Shown piece after piece: positions 17,586-27,359 of a stretch of 64,000 nucleotides of DNA (positions within the stretch are counted from its first letter, which is position 1; every line of letters begins with the position of its first letter). Position numbers and translations under genes: made by a program. Source of the DNA: Falsochrobactrum ovis (GTDB lineage Bacteria > Pseudomonadota > Alphaproteobacteria > Rhizobiales > Rhizobiaceae); NCBI RefSeq assembly GCF_003259955.1, contig NZ_QLMK01000001.1, forward strand, positions 248,001 to 312,000, in the 5' to 3' direction. The notes under the pieces are model-generated. The model was not told the DNA's origin. It saw only the letters and a program-made list of their open reading frames with translations, and made no database searches.

Positions 17586-19163
17586 ATGGCAATGATGACT
17601 GGCAAGTCGACGGAGACGATGGGTGATGATGCGCATGCGAACCGTATTCATGGGTCTTCTGCTAAAGGAAAAGATCAAAACCTCGTGGTGAGCGCCGAGA
17701 GCTCGTTGGGTGATGAAGTATTCGATCGCCTGACTGTGAAGTTGAAAGCACGCGTCGGTAACGAGATTTATTCAAGCTGGTTTGGCCGGCTGAAATTGGA
17801 CGAATATTCAAAAAGCGTTGTTCGCCTTTCTGTCCCCACGGCGTTTTTGCGCTCTTGGATCAATAATCACTATGCTGATCTTTTGACAGAGCTATTGCAG
17901 GAAGAAAACCCGCAGATCCTCCGCGTCGAGGTTGTTGTTCGGGGCGTAAGCCGCGTTGCACGCGCTGCGCCCGCAGCTGCTGCCACCGAGCGTGTGGAAA
18001 CAAAAACTGCACCTACATTGCGTGAAAAAGTTATGTTTCCGGTTGGTCAGCTTGGCAATGAAAAGCGCGGCTCAGCGGTCGTGGCAGAATCCGCATCCGC
18101 AACCGGTTCAGTGCTCGGATCGCCACTTGATCCCCGCTATACTTTCGATAGTTTCATCGACGGCGCTTCCAACCGCGTAGCGCTTGCAGCAGCGCGTACC
18201 ATTGCAGAAGCCGGATCAAGCGCGCTTCGCTTTAACCCGCTTTTCATTCATGCGTCCGTTGGCCTTGGCAAAACCCACTTGTTGCAGGCAATCGCTGCCG
18301 CTGCCATTCAACGACAGGAAAAGGCACGTGTCGTTTATCTGACTGCTGAATATTTCATGTGGCGCTTTGCAACCGCTATCCGCGATAACAATGCGCTCTC
18401 TTTCAAGGAGCAATTGCGTGATATCGATCTGCTGGTGATTGATGACATGCAATTTCTTCAGGGCAAATCGATCCAGCACGAGTTCTGCCATTTGCTCAAT
18501 ACGCTGCTCGATAGCGCGAAACAGGTTGTTGTTGCAGCCGACCGCGCTCCGTCGGAACTCGAATCGCTTGATGTTCGCGTTCGTTCGCGACTCCAAGGCG
18601 GCGTTGCGCTAGAAGTCGGCGCACCAGACTATGAAATGCGCCATGAAATGCTGCGTCGTCGGCTTGCAGCCGCGCAAGCTGAAGATCCGGCATTGAATAT
18701 CAGCGATGAAATTCTCGCCCATGTTGCCCGCACGGTAACCGGATCAGGTCGCGAACTCGAAGGTGCTTTCAACCAGCTTCTCTTCCGCCAGTCATTCGAA
18801 CCCAATCTTTCGATTGACCGTGTTGATGAGCTGCTTGGACATCTCACGCGCGCTGGTGAGCCAAGACGCATCCGTATTGAAGAAATCCAGCGCATTGTGG
18901 CGCGCCATTATAATGTCTCCAAGCAGGATCTGCTTTCCAGCCGCCGCACACGCACAATCGTGAAGCCTCGTCAGGTGGCAATGTATCTTGCCAAAATGTT
19001 GACGCCGCGCTCGCTTCCAGAAATAGGCCGTCGTTTCGGCGGACGCGATCACACGACTGTTCTGCACGCGGTTCGTAAGATTGAAGATCTGGTCGGAGCC
19101 GATACGAAATTGGCTCAGGAGCTTGAGCTACTCAAGCGCCTGATCAACGATCAGGCCGCTTAA
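17586..19163 (+). CDS. dnaA: Chromosomal replication initiator protein DnaA
   Basis: DnaA binds oriC boxes and opens the duplex for replication start. The 525-residue protein has an N-terminal DnaB/DnaA-interaction domain ([22 protein letters not shown]), a variable linker, AAA+ Walker A ([11 protein letters not shown], about residues 224-234), Walker B ([11 protein letters not shown]) and the C-terminal DNA-binding signature [16 protein letters not shown]. The ATG 17586 follows GCGAGAAG; ATGs two and three codons later are also possible. Its long 5' region carries DnaA boxes and many GANTC sites. In Caulobacter dnaA transcription depends on GANTC methylation state, so similar control is plausible here. 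Confidence 0.96.
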   Translation: MAMMTGKSTETMGDDAHANRIHGSSAKGKDQNLVVSAESSLGDEVFDRLTVKLKARVGNEIYSSWFGRLKLDEYSKSVVRLSVPTAFLRSWINNHYADLLTELLQEENPQILRVEVVVRGVSRVARAAPAAAATERVETKTAPTLREKVMFPVGQLGNEKRGSAVVAESASATGSVLGSPLDPRYTFDSFIDGASNRVALAAARTIAEAGSSALRFNPLFIHASVGLGKTHLLQAIAAAAIQRQEKARVVYLTAEYFMWRFATAIRDNNALSFKEQLRDIDLLVIDDMQFLQGKSIQHEFCHLLNTLLDSAKQVVVAADRAPSELESLDVRVRSRLQGGVALEVGAPDYEMRHEMLRRRLAAAQAEDPALNISDEILAHVARTVTGSGRELEGAFNQLLFRQSFEPNLSIDRVDELLGHLTRAGEPRRIRIEEIQRIVARHYNVSKQDLLSSRRTRTIVKPRQVAMYLAKMLTPRSLPEIGRRFGGRDHTTVLHAVRKIEDLVGADTKLAQELELLKRLINDQAA

Positions 19164-19212
19164 CGAGGCCGAAAAGCTGCACTTTGGTGTAGCTGACCAT
19201 GTTATCAACAAA

Positions 19213-19258
19213 AAGCCCGTGCCTCAGCGTTGTGAAGCGCTGCACGGGCTTGCTTTTT
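19213..19258 (+). terminator. Terminator of dnaA
   Basis: AAGCCCGTGC pairs with GCACGGGCTT (19242-19251), with an inner CAGCG/CGCTG pairing, then TGCTTTTTA. It lies about 50 bases after the dnaA stop, implying that dnaN has its own promoter in the 120 bases that follow. Confidence 0.85.
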
Positions 19259-19369
19259 ACTGCTAAAATCTGTCACTTTAGCGGACCTTACGGCGCTGCT
19301 GCGCCTTATTGATGGGGGCATCTGCCCGTTGTGCGGTTGTCCTGTCCCAGCGAGCGAGTGCGTTTCAAT

Positions 19370-20488
19370 ATGCGTGTTACCCTAGAGCGATCCAATCTTT
19401 TAAAGTCACTCAACCACGTTCACCGCGTTGTGGAGCGTCGCAATACGATTCCCATCCTCTCCAACGTTTTGTTGCAGGCAGAAGGCGATAGCCTTGCATT
19501 GAAAGCAACAGACCTGGATCTTGAGGTAAATGAAGCCACCGCCGCCATGGTTGAGCAGGCCGGTGCGACAACAGTTCCTGCGCATCTTCTCTATGATATT
19601 GTGCGCAAGCTACCTGATGGCGCTGAAGTCATGCTGGCGACCAACCCGGACGGTGGTTCCATGGCAGTGACGTCGGGAAAGTCTTCATTCCGTTTGCAGT
19701 GCCTGCCGCAGTCGGATTTTCCGGAATTGACAGCGGGTGCCTTTACCCATTCTTTCCGCATTGACGCGCCTGATCTCAAGCGCCTGATTGATCGCACACA
19801 ATTTGCAATTTCCACGGAAGAAACCCGTTATTACCTCAACGGCATTTATTTCCATGCGATCGAAAATGATGGAAAACTCAAGCTGCGTGCTGTCGCCACC
19901 GATGGTCACCGTCTGGCGCGCGCCGAACTTGAGGCGCCATCGGGCGCAGAAGGCATGCCCGGCATTATTATCCCGCGCAAGACAGTCGCGGAATTGCAGA
20001 AACTTGTCGATGTTCCAGATACTGTTGTGAGCGTCGAACTTTCCGATGCCAAGATCCGCTTTACTGTGGGATCTGTGGTGCTGACATCTAAGCTGATCGA
20101 CGGGACATTCCCAGATTATCAGCGGGTCATTCCTTCGAGCAATGATAAGCAACTGACCATTAGTCGCCAAGACTTCGCGGCTTCTGTTGATCGTGTTTCG
20201 ACGATTTCCAGCGAGCGGGGCCGGGCGGTGAAACTGTCCATTGCTGATGGTCAATTGACGCTAACCGTCAACAACCCTGATTCGGGTAGCGCGACAGACG
20301 AACTGCCTGCTGATTACGATGCCGATCCGTTGGATATTGGTTTCAATTCCAAATATCTGCTCGACATCACCAGTCAGCTTTCGGGTTCAGAAGCGATTTT
20401 CATGCTGGCCGATGCCGGGTCACCGACATTGGTGCGCGATACGGGCGATGAGAACGTGCTTTATGTTCTCATGCCGATGCGTGTTTAA
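19370..20488 (+). CDS. dnaN: DNA polymerase III subunit beta (sliding clamp)
   Basis: DnaN is the ring clamp that tethers polymerases to DNA. ATG 19370 gives 372 residues beginning MRVTLERSNLLKSLNHVHRVVERRNTIPIL, the normal beta-clamp start. The frame is open to 19331 but that extension is not clamp-like. Three clamp domains are recognisable: IPILSNVLLQ, then FAISTEETRYYLNGIYFH, then the C-terminal VLYVLMPMRV, which contributes to the partner-binding pocket. recF follows after eight bases. Confidence 0.97.
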   Translation: MRVTLERSNLLKSLNHVHRVVERRNTIPILSNVLLQAEGDSLALKATDLDLEVNEATAAMVEQAGATTVPAHLLYDIVRKLPDGAEVMLATNPDGGSMAVTSGKSSFRLQCLPQSDFPELTAGAFTHSFRIDAPDLKRLIDRTQFAISTEETRYYLNGIYFHAIENDGKLKLRAVATDGHRLARAELEAPSGAEGMPGIIIPRKTVAELQKLVDVPDTVVSVELSDAKIRFTVGSVVLTSKLIDGTFPDYQRVIPSSNDKQLTISRQDFAASVDRVSTISSERGRAVKLSIADGQLTLTVNNPDSGSATDELPADYDADPLDIGFNSKYLLDITSQLSGSEAIFMLADAGSPTLVRDTGDENVLYVLMPMRV

Positions 20489-20496
20489 AGAACGCT

Positions 20497-21651
20497 GTGA
20501 GCGATATAAATTATGAAATAGGCCGTTCGGATCGAGTATCGATTCGGCGGCTTAAGCTTTCCAATTTCCGTAATTATGCCGAGCTGACGCTTCCGCTTGA
20601 GGCAGGTCATGTTGTGCTTACGGGCGAAAACGGTTCCGGCAAAACCAATCTAATCGAAGCTGTTTCATTTCTTTCCCCCGGTCGCGGATTGCGCCGCTCT
20701 GCCTATGATGATGTTGCAAAAAGCGGCACGGACCATGGCTTTGCCATCCATGCGACGCTTGATTGCATGATCTATGGCGAGGCCAATATCGGCACAGGTA
20801 CCGCCGGAAACGGCGAGGGCGGTCGCAAAATTCGCATTAATGGCGTGACTTCATCAGGCGAGGAATTGCTCGATTATGCGCGCATTCTTTGGGTCGTGCC
20901 CTCCATGGATGGGCTATTTACCGGCGGCGCTTCTGACCGTCGGCGGTTTCTGGACCGTATGGTGCTGGCCATAGACACAGCCCATGGCAAGCGTGTTGCT
21001 GATTATGAAAAGGCTATGCGCAGCCGAAATCGGCTTCTCAGTGACGGTCTGAATGATGATCAATGGCTTGATGCAATTGAAAATCAGATGGCGGAGCTTG
21101 GAATAGCGGTGGCGGCGGCGCGGTCGGAAGCTATGCGGCTAATCGCTGCGATGATTGAGAAAATGCCTGCCGAAGGCCCATTTCCTAAAGCCGATTGTTT
21201 TCTTGAAGGGCCGTTAGAACAACGAATCGCAATTGAGGCAGCACTCGATCTGGAAGAAGATTTCCGGCGGCAATTGCGCGATGGCCGTGCCCGTGATCGC
21301 GCAGCTGGTCGTACTCTGGATGGCCCACACCGTACCGATTTGATCGTCCAGCATCGGCCAAAATCCATGCCAGCCGCGCTTTGTTCAACTGGCGAGCAAA
21401 AAGCACTGCTGATCGGATTGATTCTTGCCCATGCCCGGTTAACTGGCGAGCTGTCTGGCATGGCGCCCATTCTGCTGCTTGATGAAATCGCAGCCCATCT
21501 CGACACAGGCCGCCGAGCAGCGCTGTTTGACATTCTGGATGAGCTTGGTGGCCAGACATTCATGACTGGCACTGATAGGGCGCTTTTTGAAGCATTAGAA
21601 GGAAAAGCACAGTTTTTTAATGTCTGTGCCGGTCAGTTGACCCGATTCTAG
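20497..21651 (+). CDS. recF: DNA replication and repair protein RecF
   Basis: RecF is an SMC-like ATPase that helps load RecA at gaps. The 384-residue protein has Walker A GENGSGKTNLIEAVSFLSPG (from about residue 43), the ABC signature-like CSTGEQKALLIGLILAHA and Walker B APILLLDEIAAHLD. The start is taken as GTG 20497, eight bases after the dnaN stop; no stronger ATG start is available before the conserved RLKLSNFRNYAEL segment. The dnaN-recF order is standard. Confidence 0.93.
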   Translation: MSDINYEIGRSDRVSIRRLKLSNFRNYAELTLPLEAGHVVLTGENGSGKTNLIEAVSFLSPGRGLRRSAYDDVAKSGTDHGFAIHATLDCMIYGEANIGTGTAGNGEGGRKIRINGVTSSGEELLDYARILWVVPSMDGLFTGGASDRRRFLDRMVLAIDTAHGKRVADYEKAMRSRNRLLSDGLNDDQWLDAIENQMAELGIAVAAARSEAMRLIAAMIEKMPAEGPFPKADCFLEGPLEQRIAIEAALDLEEDFRRQLRDGRARDRAAGRTLDGPHRTDLIVQHRPKSMPAALCSTGEQKALLIGLILAHARLTGELSGMAPILLLDEIAAHLDTGRRAALFDILDELGGQTFMTGTDRALFEALEGKAQFFNVCAGQLTRF

Positions 21652-21708
21652 TTGTTTTTGAGATAAATATCCGCTGACAGTCGACATTCTAATGCCTATG
21701 TTCCCATC

Positions 21709-22479
21709 ATGAACGCTTCCTCTACTCCTTTTTCATCCGAAGAACTTGAGCGCTATGCGCGCCATATCGTGCTGCCAGAAATTGGCGGGCCCGGTCAGCA
21801 AAAGCTCAAAGCCGCACGAGTATTAGTTATCGGCGCAGGTGGCCTGGGTACGCCAATATTGCAATATTTGGCGGCTGCAGGCATCGGCACGATCGGCATT
21901 GTTGATGATGATACGGTCTCGCTTTCCAATCTACAGCGTCAGGTGATCCACGAGACGCAGGATGTTGGCAAAGCTAAGGTCGAAAGTGCTGCCCAAGCGA
22001 TTGCACGGATTAATCCGCATGTAAGCGTTGAAACGCATTTGCTTCGGATCAATGCGCAAAACGCGCAAGGTCTAATCGAACGCTATGATGTAGTGGTGGA
22101 GGGGTCTGATAATTTTACCACCCGCTATGTATTGGCCGATGCCGCCGCCGTCGCAAAGCGCCCGCTGGTAACCGCTGCAATCGGACGCTTTGATGGCACG
22201 ATCACTGTGCTCAAGCCTTATGAAATGGGAGCGGACGGCACACCCAATCCCAGCTATCGCGATCTTTTTCCGGAAGCTCCCCCGCCCGGAACCGTGCCAA
22301 GCTGTGCAGAGGCAGGGGTTTTGGGTGTTTTGCCTGGAGTTATGGGATCGCTTGAAGCTATGGAAGTGATCAAGCTTATTGCAGGCATTGGCGAGCCGCT
22401 TGTGGGACGGCTCCTGCTTTATAATGCTTTAACTGCGCGCTTTGAGACCATCCGCTATAAAGCGCGCAAGCAGAAATGA
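21709..22479 (+). CDS. MoeB/ThiF/HesA-family adenylyltransferase without the zinc cysteines
   Basis: These E1-like enzymes adenylate the C-terminal glycine of sulfur-carrier proteins (MoaD, ThiS). The 256-residue protein has the ATP loop GAGGLGTPILQYLAAAGIG, the LSNLQRQVIH arginine-finger region and the conserved GTVPSCAEAGVLGVLPGV block. The two CxxC pairs that bind zinc in E. coli MoeB are missing: the first site reads NPSYRDLF, and the C-terminal tail (IRYKARKQK) has no cysteine. No rhodanese domain is present. It follows recF by about 57 bases, as in related genomes. MoeB versus ThiF role is not decidable here. Confidence 0.88.
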   Translation: MNASSTPFSSEELERYARHIVLPEIGGPGQQKLKAARVLVIGAGGLGTPILQYLAAAGIGTIGIVDDDTVSLSNLQRQVIHETQDVGKAKVESAAQAIARINPHVSVETHLLRINAQNAQGLIERYDVVVEGSDNFTTRYVLADAAAVAKRPLVTAAIGRFDGTITVLKPYEMGADGTPNPSYRDLFPEAPPPGTVPSCAEAGVLGVLPGVMGSLEAMEVIKLIAGIGEPLVGRLLLYNALTARFETIRYKARKQK

Positions 22480-22484
22480 TAGCT

Positions 22485-23444
22485 CTAATATTGCGTTGTG
22501 CGATCAACCACATGCTCAAGCGTACCATCACGCTCAAAGGCTTCAATCTGCCGGATGATCTGTGGGACAATCGCACTTGCAGATGAACTTGCTGCGACAT
22601 GCGGCGTCAGCGTCACTTTGGGATGATCCCAAAACGGGCTGTCGGCTGGCAATGGTTCTTGATTGAAGACATCAAGCGTCACGGCAGACAGCATTCCACG
22701 ATCAAGCGCCGCCAAAATATCCGGTTCATTCTGCAACCCGCCTCGGCCAGCGTTGATCAAGATCGGCGCGCCCAGCGGGCCATTTTCCTTGAGCTGAGCG
22801 AACATGCTCATGGAGAGAATACCTTTGGTATCGGGCGTGAGCGGCAAGAGGCAGACCAATATGTCGGCAGTCTTTAGGAAAGACGCAAAACCGTCTTTGC
22901 CGTGAAAAGTTTCCACCCCGTCGAGCTCATGCGGCCGACGGCTCCAGCCGGTTATCTTAAAGCCCAATGCTTTGAGTTTTTCAGCAGAATCCCTGCCCAG
23001 AACCCCAAGCCCCATAATACCCACCGTTACTTCATGAGCGGCCGGCTGGCGCGGATCTTCATGCCAGACATGTTTTTTCTGCTGCAAACGATAGTTGGAG
23101 CCAAATCTATGGTGATCAAGCACCTGCCAGACCACATATTCTGTCATGCGCATGGTCAGATCATCAGAAATCACCCGGACTAACGGCACATCTGGAATAT
23201 TTGTGTCATGGAAGACATGATCAACGCCCGCGCCAAGAGAGAAAATAACTTCAAGATTGGGAAGATTGGCGAGCGAACCGGGCTTCTGCTTCCACACTAA
23301 TGCATATTTGATAGAGGGGTCCAGCTCATCCCGATCGGTCACAACTTTGCGCTCGGGCGCCAATTGTTGAAATGTTTCGAGCCAATGTGCCGGGTCCCAG
23401 TTGGTGAGCGCCAACAGGATTTTGCCCTCATTATCCGTACTCAT
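22485..23444 (-). CDS. ghrA: Glyoxylate/hydroxypyruvate reductase A-like protein
   Basis: A 319-residue NAD(P)-dependent 2-hydroxyacid dehydrogenase of the GhrA branch. It has the GhrA-type N-terminus (ALVWKQKPGSLANLPNLEVIFSLGAGVDHV), the Rossmann loop VGIMGLGVLGRDSAEKLKALGF, Arg in NAGRGGLQNEPD, Glu in LDVFNQEPLP and His in LTPHVAASS. The ATG overlaps the yejF stop in ATGA and its ribosome site (GGGAGG) lies inside yejF, so it is translationally coupled to the peptide transporter. What links a ketoacid reductase to peptide uptake is not clear. Confidence 0.88.
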   Translation of the reverse strand: MSTDNEGKILLALTNWDPAHWLETFQQLAPERKVVTDRDELDPSIKYALVWKQKPGSLANLPNLEVIFSLGAGVDHVFHDTNIPDVPLVRVISDDLTMRMTEYVVWQVLDHHRFGSNYRLQQKKHVWHEDPRQPAAHEVTVGIMGLGVLGRDSAEKLKALGFKITGWSRRPHELDGVETFHGKDGFASFLKTADILVCLLPLTPDTKGILSMSMFAQLKENGPLGAPILINAGRGGLQNEPDILAALDRGMLSAVTLDVFNQEPLPADSPFWDHPKVTLTPHVAASSSASAIVPQIIRQIEAFERDGTLEHVVDRTTQY

Positions 23445-25081
23445 TGATTTATTCCTCCCTCAATGGCTTCCATATTGAAAGCCGCAGCCATCAGCGCTTT
23501 GGTATAGTCGGTTTTGGGATTGGTGAAGATCTCATGCGCAGTCCCATATTCTACCGCTTTGCCGTTACGCATGACCAGAACGTCATTAGCTAATGCACGA
23601 ACAACCTTGAGATCGTGGCTGATAAACAGATAGGCGAGATCATGCTTATTCTGCAAATCGCGCAACAGATCCACTACCTGCGCCTGTACACTCATATCCA
23701 GTGCAGAAGTTGGCTCATCCAGCATGACAAATTTCGGGTTGAGCACCATGGCACGCGCAATCGCAATGCGCTGGCGCTGGCCACCGGAGAATTCGTGCGG
23801 ATAGCGAAAGCGGCTTTCAGGATCGAGATTAACTTCATGAAGTGCCGCCACTACTCGAGCGTCGCGCTCATCAGCCGAAAGTTTCGGCTCATGAACCCGC
23901 AACCCCTCGGCGATAATATCAGCAATGGTCATACGTGGGCTGAGTGATCCGAACGGATCCTGAAACACAATTTGCATTTCACGACGCAGCGGCCGCAAAT
24001 CACTGAAACTGTATTTCGCAATATCTGTGCCATCAAAGCGAATTTCGCCCTGCGACGAGATCATGCGAGACAAAGCAAGGCCCAATGTGGTTTTGCCCGA
24101 GCCTGATTCTCCCACAACGCCCAAAGTTTGACCGGCCCGCAATTCAACATTAATCCCGTCGACCGCCTTCACATGGTCAACGGTCTTTCTCATGAAGCCT
24201 TTTTTGATCGGAAACCAGACACGGATATCCTTGCCTTCCATGACCTTTCGGGCTGAAAGATCTGCCAAGGGCGGCTCGCCTTTCGGCTCAGCCGCCAAAA
24301 GATGCTTTGTATAAGGATGCTGCGGATTATCGAAGATTTCCTTGGTTGGGCCTGTTTCGACAATTTTGCCCTTATTCATCACACAGACACGGTCAGCAAT
24401 CTTGCGTACGATGCCAAGATCATGGGTGATGAACAGCATCGACATGCCTTGCGCAGTTTTAAGATCAGCCAGCAGCTCAAGTATCTGAGCTTGCACTGTG
24501 ACATCGAGCGCAGTCGTGGGCTCGTCAGCAATCAAAAGCTTAGGCTTATTGGCAAGCGCCATGGCGATCATCACGCGTTGGCGCTGGCCGCCTGATAGCT
24601 GGTGCGGAAATGATGCAAGGCGTTTTTCTGGATCGCGTATTCCGACTTCATTCAGAAGTTCCAGCGTGCGACTGCGTGCTGCCTGATCGCCCATCCCCTG
24701 ATGCATTTTCAGAATCTCGGCGATTTGACGCTCGACCGTATGCAACGGATTGAGTGACGTCATAGGCTCCTGAAAAATCATGGTAATGTCATTGCCGCGA
24801 ACGCGGCGCAACTCCGGCTCTGATGCCTTCATCAAATCCTGTCCGTCGAAAAGGATTTCGCCGGTTGGATGGCTTGCGGAAGGGTAGGGCAAGAGCTTGA
24901 GCACCGAAAGAGCAGAAACGGATTTCCCCGAACCAGATTCGCCCACAAGTGCTACGGTTTCACCTTCGGCAATGTCGAAAGACACGCGATCAACGGCAAT
25001 ACGATCTTCACCATTTTGACGGAAAGCGACCGATAAATCACGAACCGATAGTAAAGGAGGTTTATTGATTGATCCGCTCAT
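23441..25081 (-). CDS. yejF: Peptide/microcin C ABC transporter, fused double ATP-binding protein
   Basis: A 546-residue protein with two complete ABC ATPase cassettes. The first has Walker [14 protein letters not shown], signature [15 protein letters not shown] and [13 protein letters not shown]. The second has [29 protein letters not shown] and [13 protein letters not shown]. The fused layout equals E. coli YejF, the motor of the YejABEF importer for microcin C and peptides. Each cassette ends in the oligopeptide/dipeptide-type C-terminal extension. The start overlaps the yejE stop (ATGA). In Brucella melitensis the Yej system has been reported to matter for resistance to antimicrobial peptides and for virulence. 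Confidence 0.94.
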   Translation of the reverse strand: MSGSINKPPLLSVRDLSVAFRQNGEDRIAVDRVSFDIAEGETVALVGESGSGKSVSALSVLKLLPYPSASHPTGEILFDGQDLMKASEPELRRVRGNDITMIFQEPMTSLNPLHTVERQIAEILKMHQGMGDQAARSRTLELLNEVGIRDPEKRLASFPHQLSGGQRQRVMIAMALANKPKLLIADEPTTALDVTVQAQILELLADLKTAQGMSMLFITHDLGIVRKIADRVCVMNKGKIVETGPTKEIFDNPQHPYTKHLLAAEPKGEPPLADLSARKVMEGKDIRVWFPIKKGFMRKTVDHVKAVDGINVELRAGQTLGVVGESGSGKTTLGLALSRMISSQGEIRFDGTDIAKYSFSDLRPLRREMQIVFQDPFGSLSPRMTIADIIAEGLRVHEPKLSADERDARVVAALHEVNLDPESRFRYPHEFSGGQRQRIAIARAMVLNPKFVMLDEPTSALDMSVQAQVVDLLRDLQNKHDLAYLFISHDLKVVRALANDVLVMRNGKAVEYGTAHEIFTNPKTDYTKALMAAAFNMEAIEGGINQ

Positions 25082-26226
25082 TGGAATGCCTTTCGCGGGT
25101 CAAATGCATCGCGCGTTGCTTCGCCGATAAATATCAGCAGTGACAGCATAATCGAAATAACCGCAAAACCAGTTATGCCGAGCCATGGCGCCTGAAGGTT
25201 ATTTTTGCCTTGCGCCAGCATCTCGCCGAGCGACGCAGAACCGGGCGGCAAACCAAAGCCAAGAAAATCCAATGATGTTAGCGTGGTGATTGAGCCATTG
25301 AGAATGAATGGCAGGAAAGTGAGCGTGGCCACCATGGCATTGGGCAGAAGATGCCGCCACATGATGGTTGCATTTTTCACGCCGAGCGCACGGGCGGCAT
25401 TTACATATTCAAAATTGCGTGCCCGCAAAAATTCTGCCCGCACAACACCCACAAATGCAACCCACGAGAAAAGAAGCATAATGCCCAAAAGCACCCAGAA
25501 ACCGGGTGGCAATATGGCTGCAATGATCAAGAGCAGGTAGAGCATTGGAATTGATGACCAGATCTCAATGACGCGTTGGAAGATCAGATCAACCCAGCCG
25601 CCAAAATAGCCCTGTATCGCCCCGGCGCTAACACCAATAATGGCGGAAAAGAAGGTAAGAATTAGCCCGAATAGCACTGAAATCCGAAAGCCATAAAGCG
25701 CTCGTGCAAAAACATCTCGCGCTTGATCATCGGTGCCAAGCCAATTGAAATTGCCGATAATGCAGTTGGGATCATTCACACCAAGCGGATAACGCTCGCA
25801 GCGCACTTCCTTGGAATAAAGCCAGGATGGTTTGGAAGGCGCAGCTTCAGGAATGTCATTATTGACCGTATTGTAGGAATAGCGCACCGGCGGCCAGATT
25901 GCCCAGCCATTGGCTTCAATCTCTTCCTGAATCATCGGGTCTCGATAATCGGTCACGGCATAAAACCCACCGAATTTTTCTTCCGGATAATCGACAAATA
26001 CCGGCATGAGCAATTCGCCCTTATAAGACACAATTATAGGCCGGTCATTGGCGATAAACTCAGCGCAAAGTGCTGCGATGAGAAGAAAAAGAAAAATCCA
26101 AAGCGACCAGTAACCCCGCTTATTAGCTTTGAAATTCTTCCAACGCCTTTGATTGAGCGGCGAGAGAAAAGGACGCTTCACTGGTCTAGCGGCGAGTTGT
26201 GAGGGATCTATGCTGTTGCTCATCAT
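25078..26226 (-). CDS. yejE: Peptide ABC transporter permease YejE
   Basis: A 382-residue DppC-type permease: a long N-terminal region with one membrane helix ([20 protein letters not shown]), a periplasmic insert specific to YejE, then the permease core with helices and the EAA-loop region ([33 protein letters not shown]) that contacts the ATPase. GGAGGG precedes two consecutive ATG codons; using the first gives a 4-base overlap with yejB. It pairs with YejB as the heterodimeric channel. Confidence 0.93.
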   Translation of the reverse strand: MMSNSIDPSQLAARPVKRPFLSPLNQRRWKNFKANKRGYWSLWIFLFLLIAALCAEFIANDRPIIVSYKGELLMPVFVDYPEEKFGGFYAVTDYRDPMIQEEIEANGWAIWPPVRYSYNTVNNDIPEAAPSKPSWLYSKEVRCERYPLGVNDPNCIIGNFNWLGTDDQARDVFARALYGFRISVLFGLILTFFSAIIGVSAGAIQGYFGGWVDLIFQRVIEIWSSIPMLYLLLIIAAILPPGFWVLLGIMLLFSWVAFVGVVRAEFLRARNFEYVNAARALGVKNATIMWRHLLPNAMVATLTFLPFILNGSITTLTSLDFLGFGLPPGSASLGEMLAQGKNNLQAPWLGITGFAVISIMLSLLIFIGEATRDAFDPRKAFQ

Positions 26227-27320
26227 ACATCCCTCCGCTCAAAATCAATTCGCGGATCGATCCAGTTATATGTCAGATCAGAGAGTAGCCCCACCAGCAA
26301 GCCGAGCAGTGAGAAGATGAACAAAGTCGCAAATACCACAGGATAATCACGATTGATGATCGACTGATAGCTAAGCAGTCCGAGACCATCGAGCGAGAAG
26401 ATTGTTTCAATCAACAATGAGCCGGTGAAGAAAGCGGAGATGAATGCGCCCGGAAAGCCAGCAATCACAATCAGCATCGCATTGCGAAAAACATGGCGAT
26501 AAAGAACCTGATTTTCGGTCAAGCCTTTGGCGCGTGCCGTGGTGACATATTGCTTGCGGATTTCTTCCAGAAATGAGTTTTTGGTAAGCAATGTGGTGGT
26601 TGCAAAGGCAGAAAGAACCAATGCTGTTACCGGAAGCGCCATATGCCAAAGATAATCTAGCACCTTCTCCCACCAAGTTAATTGGGCAAAATCCGGTGAC
26701 GTCAGGCCGCGTAGCGGGAACCAGTCAAAGAAAGAACCGCCCGCAAAAAGCACAATCAACAGAATCGCAAACAGAAAGCTCGGGATTGCATAGCCGACAA
26801 TCACCACCGCGCTGGTCCATGTATCAAAGCGCGAACCATCCTTGATTGCCTTGCGGATACCCAGCGGGATCGAGATGGCATAGGATAGGAAGGTAAGCCA
26901 GAGGCCAAGCGAAATAGAGACCGGCAGTTTTTCCTTGATAAGATCAATCACGCTGATATCGCGGAAATAACTATGGCCAAAATCAAAGCGAAGATAATTC
27001 CACAGCATATGGCCAAAACGTTCGAGCGGTGGCTTATCAAAGCCGAACTGCTTTTCAAGATCTGCGATAAATTGCGGATCAAGCCCTTGCGCACCACGAT
27101 ATTTTGAATTGACGGAGCCACTATCAAAACCACTCTGACCGAAGTCGCTGCCCCCGCCTGATATCCTATCAAGCGCATCGCCTCCGTGCCCGGAAAGCTG
27201 AGCGATAACGCGCTCAACAGGTCCACCCGGAGCAAATTGAACCACGGCAAAGGATATAGCCATAATGCCGAAAATCGTTGGGATCATCAAAAGCAGACGT
27301 CGAACAATATATGCGCCCAT
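26223..27320 (-). CDS. yejB: Peptide ABC transporter permease YejB
   Basis: A 365-residue DppB-type permease starting [24 protein letters not shown], with the conserved QFAPGGPVE segment and the EAA loop [32 protein letters not shown]. The insertion after the first helix ([21 protein letters not shown] region) is characteristic of YejB relative to DppB. It overlaps yejE and lies 39 bases after the second binding-protein gene in one leftward operon. Confidence 0.93.
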   Translation of the reverse strand: MGAYIVRRLLLMIPTIFGIMAISFAVVQFAPGGPVERVIAQLSGHGGDALDRISGGGSDFGQSGFDSGSVNSKYRGAQGLDPQFIADLEKQFGFDKPPLERFGHMLWNYLRFDFGHSYFRDISVIDLIKEKLPVSISLGLWLTFLSYAISIPLGIRKAIKDGSRFDTWTSAVVIVGYAIPSFLFAILLIVLFAGGSFFDWFPLRGLTSPDFAQLTWWEKVLDYLWHMALPVTALVLSAFATTTLLTKNSFLEEIRKQYVTTARAKGLTENQVLYRHVFRNAMLIVIAGFPGAFISAFFTGSLLIETIFSLDGLGLLSYQSIINRDYPVVFATLFIFSLLGLLVGLLSDLTYNWIDPRIDFERRDV

Positions 27321-27359
27321 CAGCCCAATTCGCTCCGCAATTTGAAATTGATCATATGC

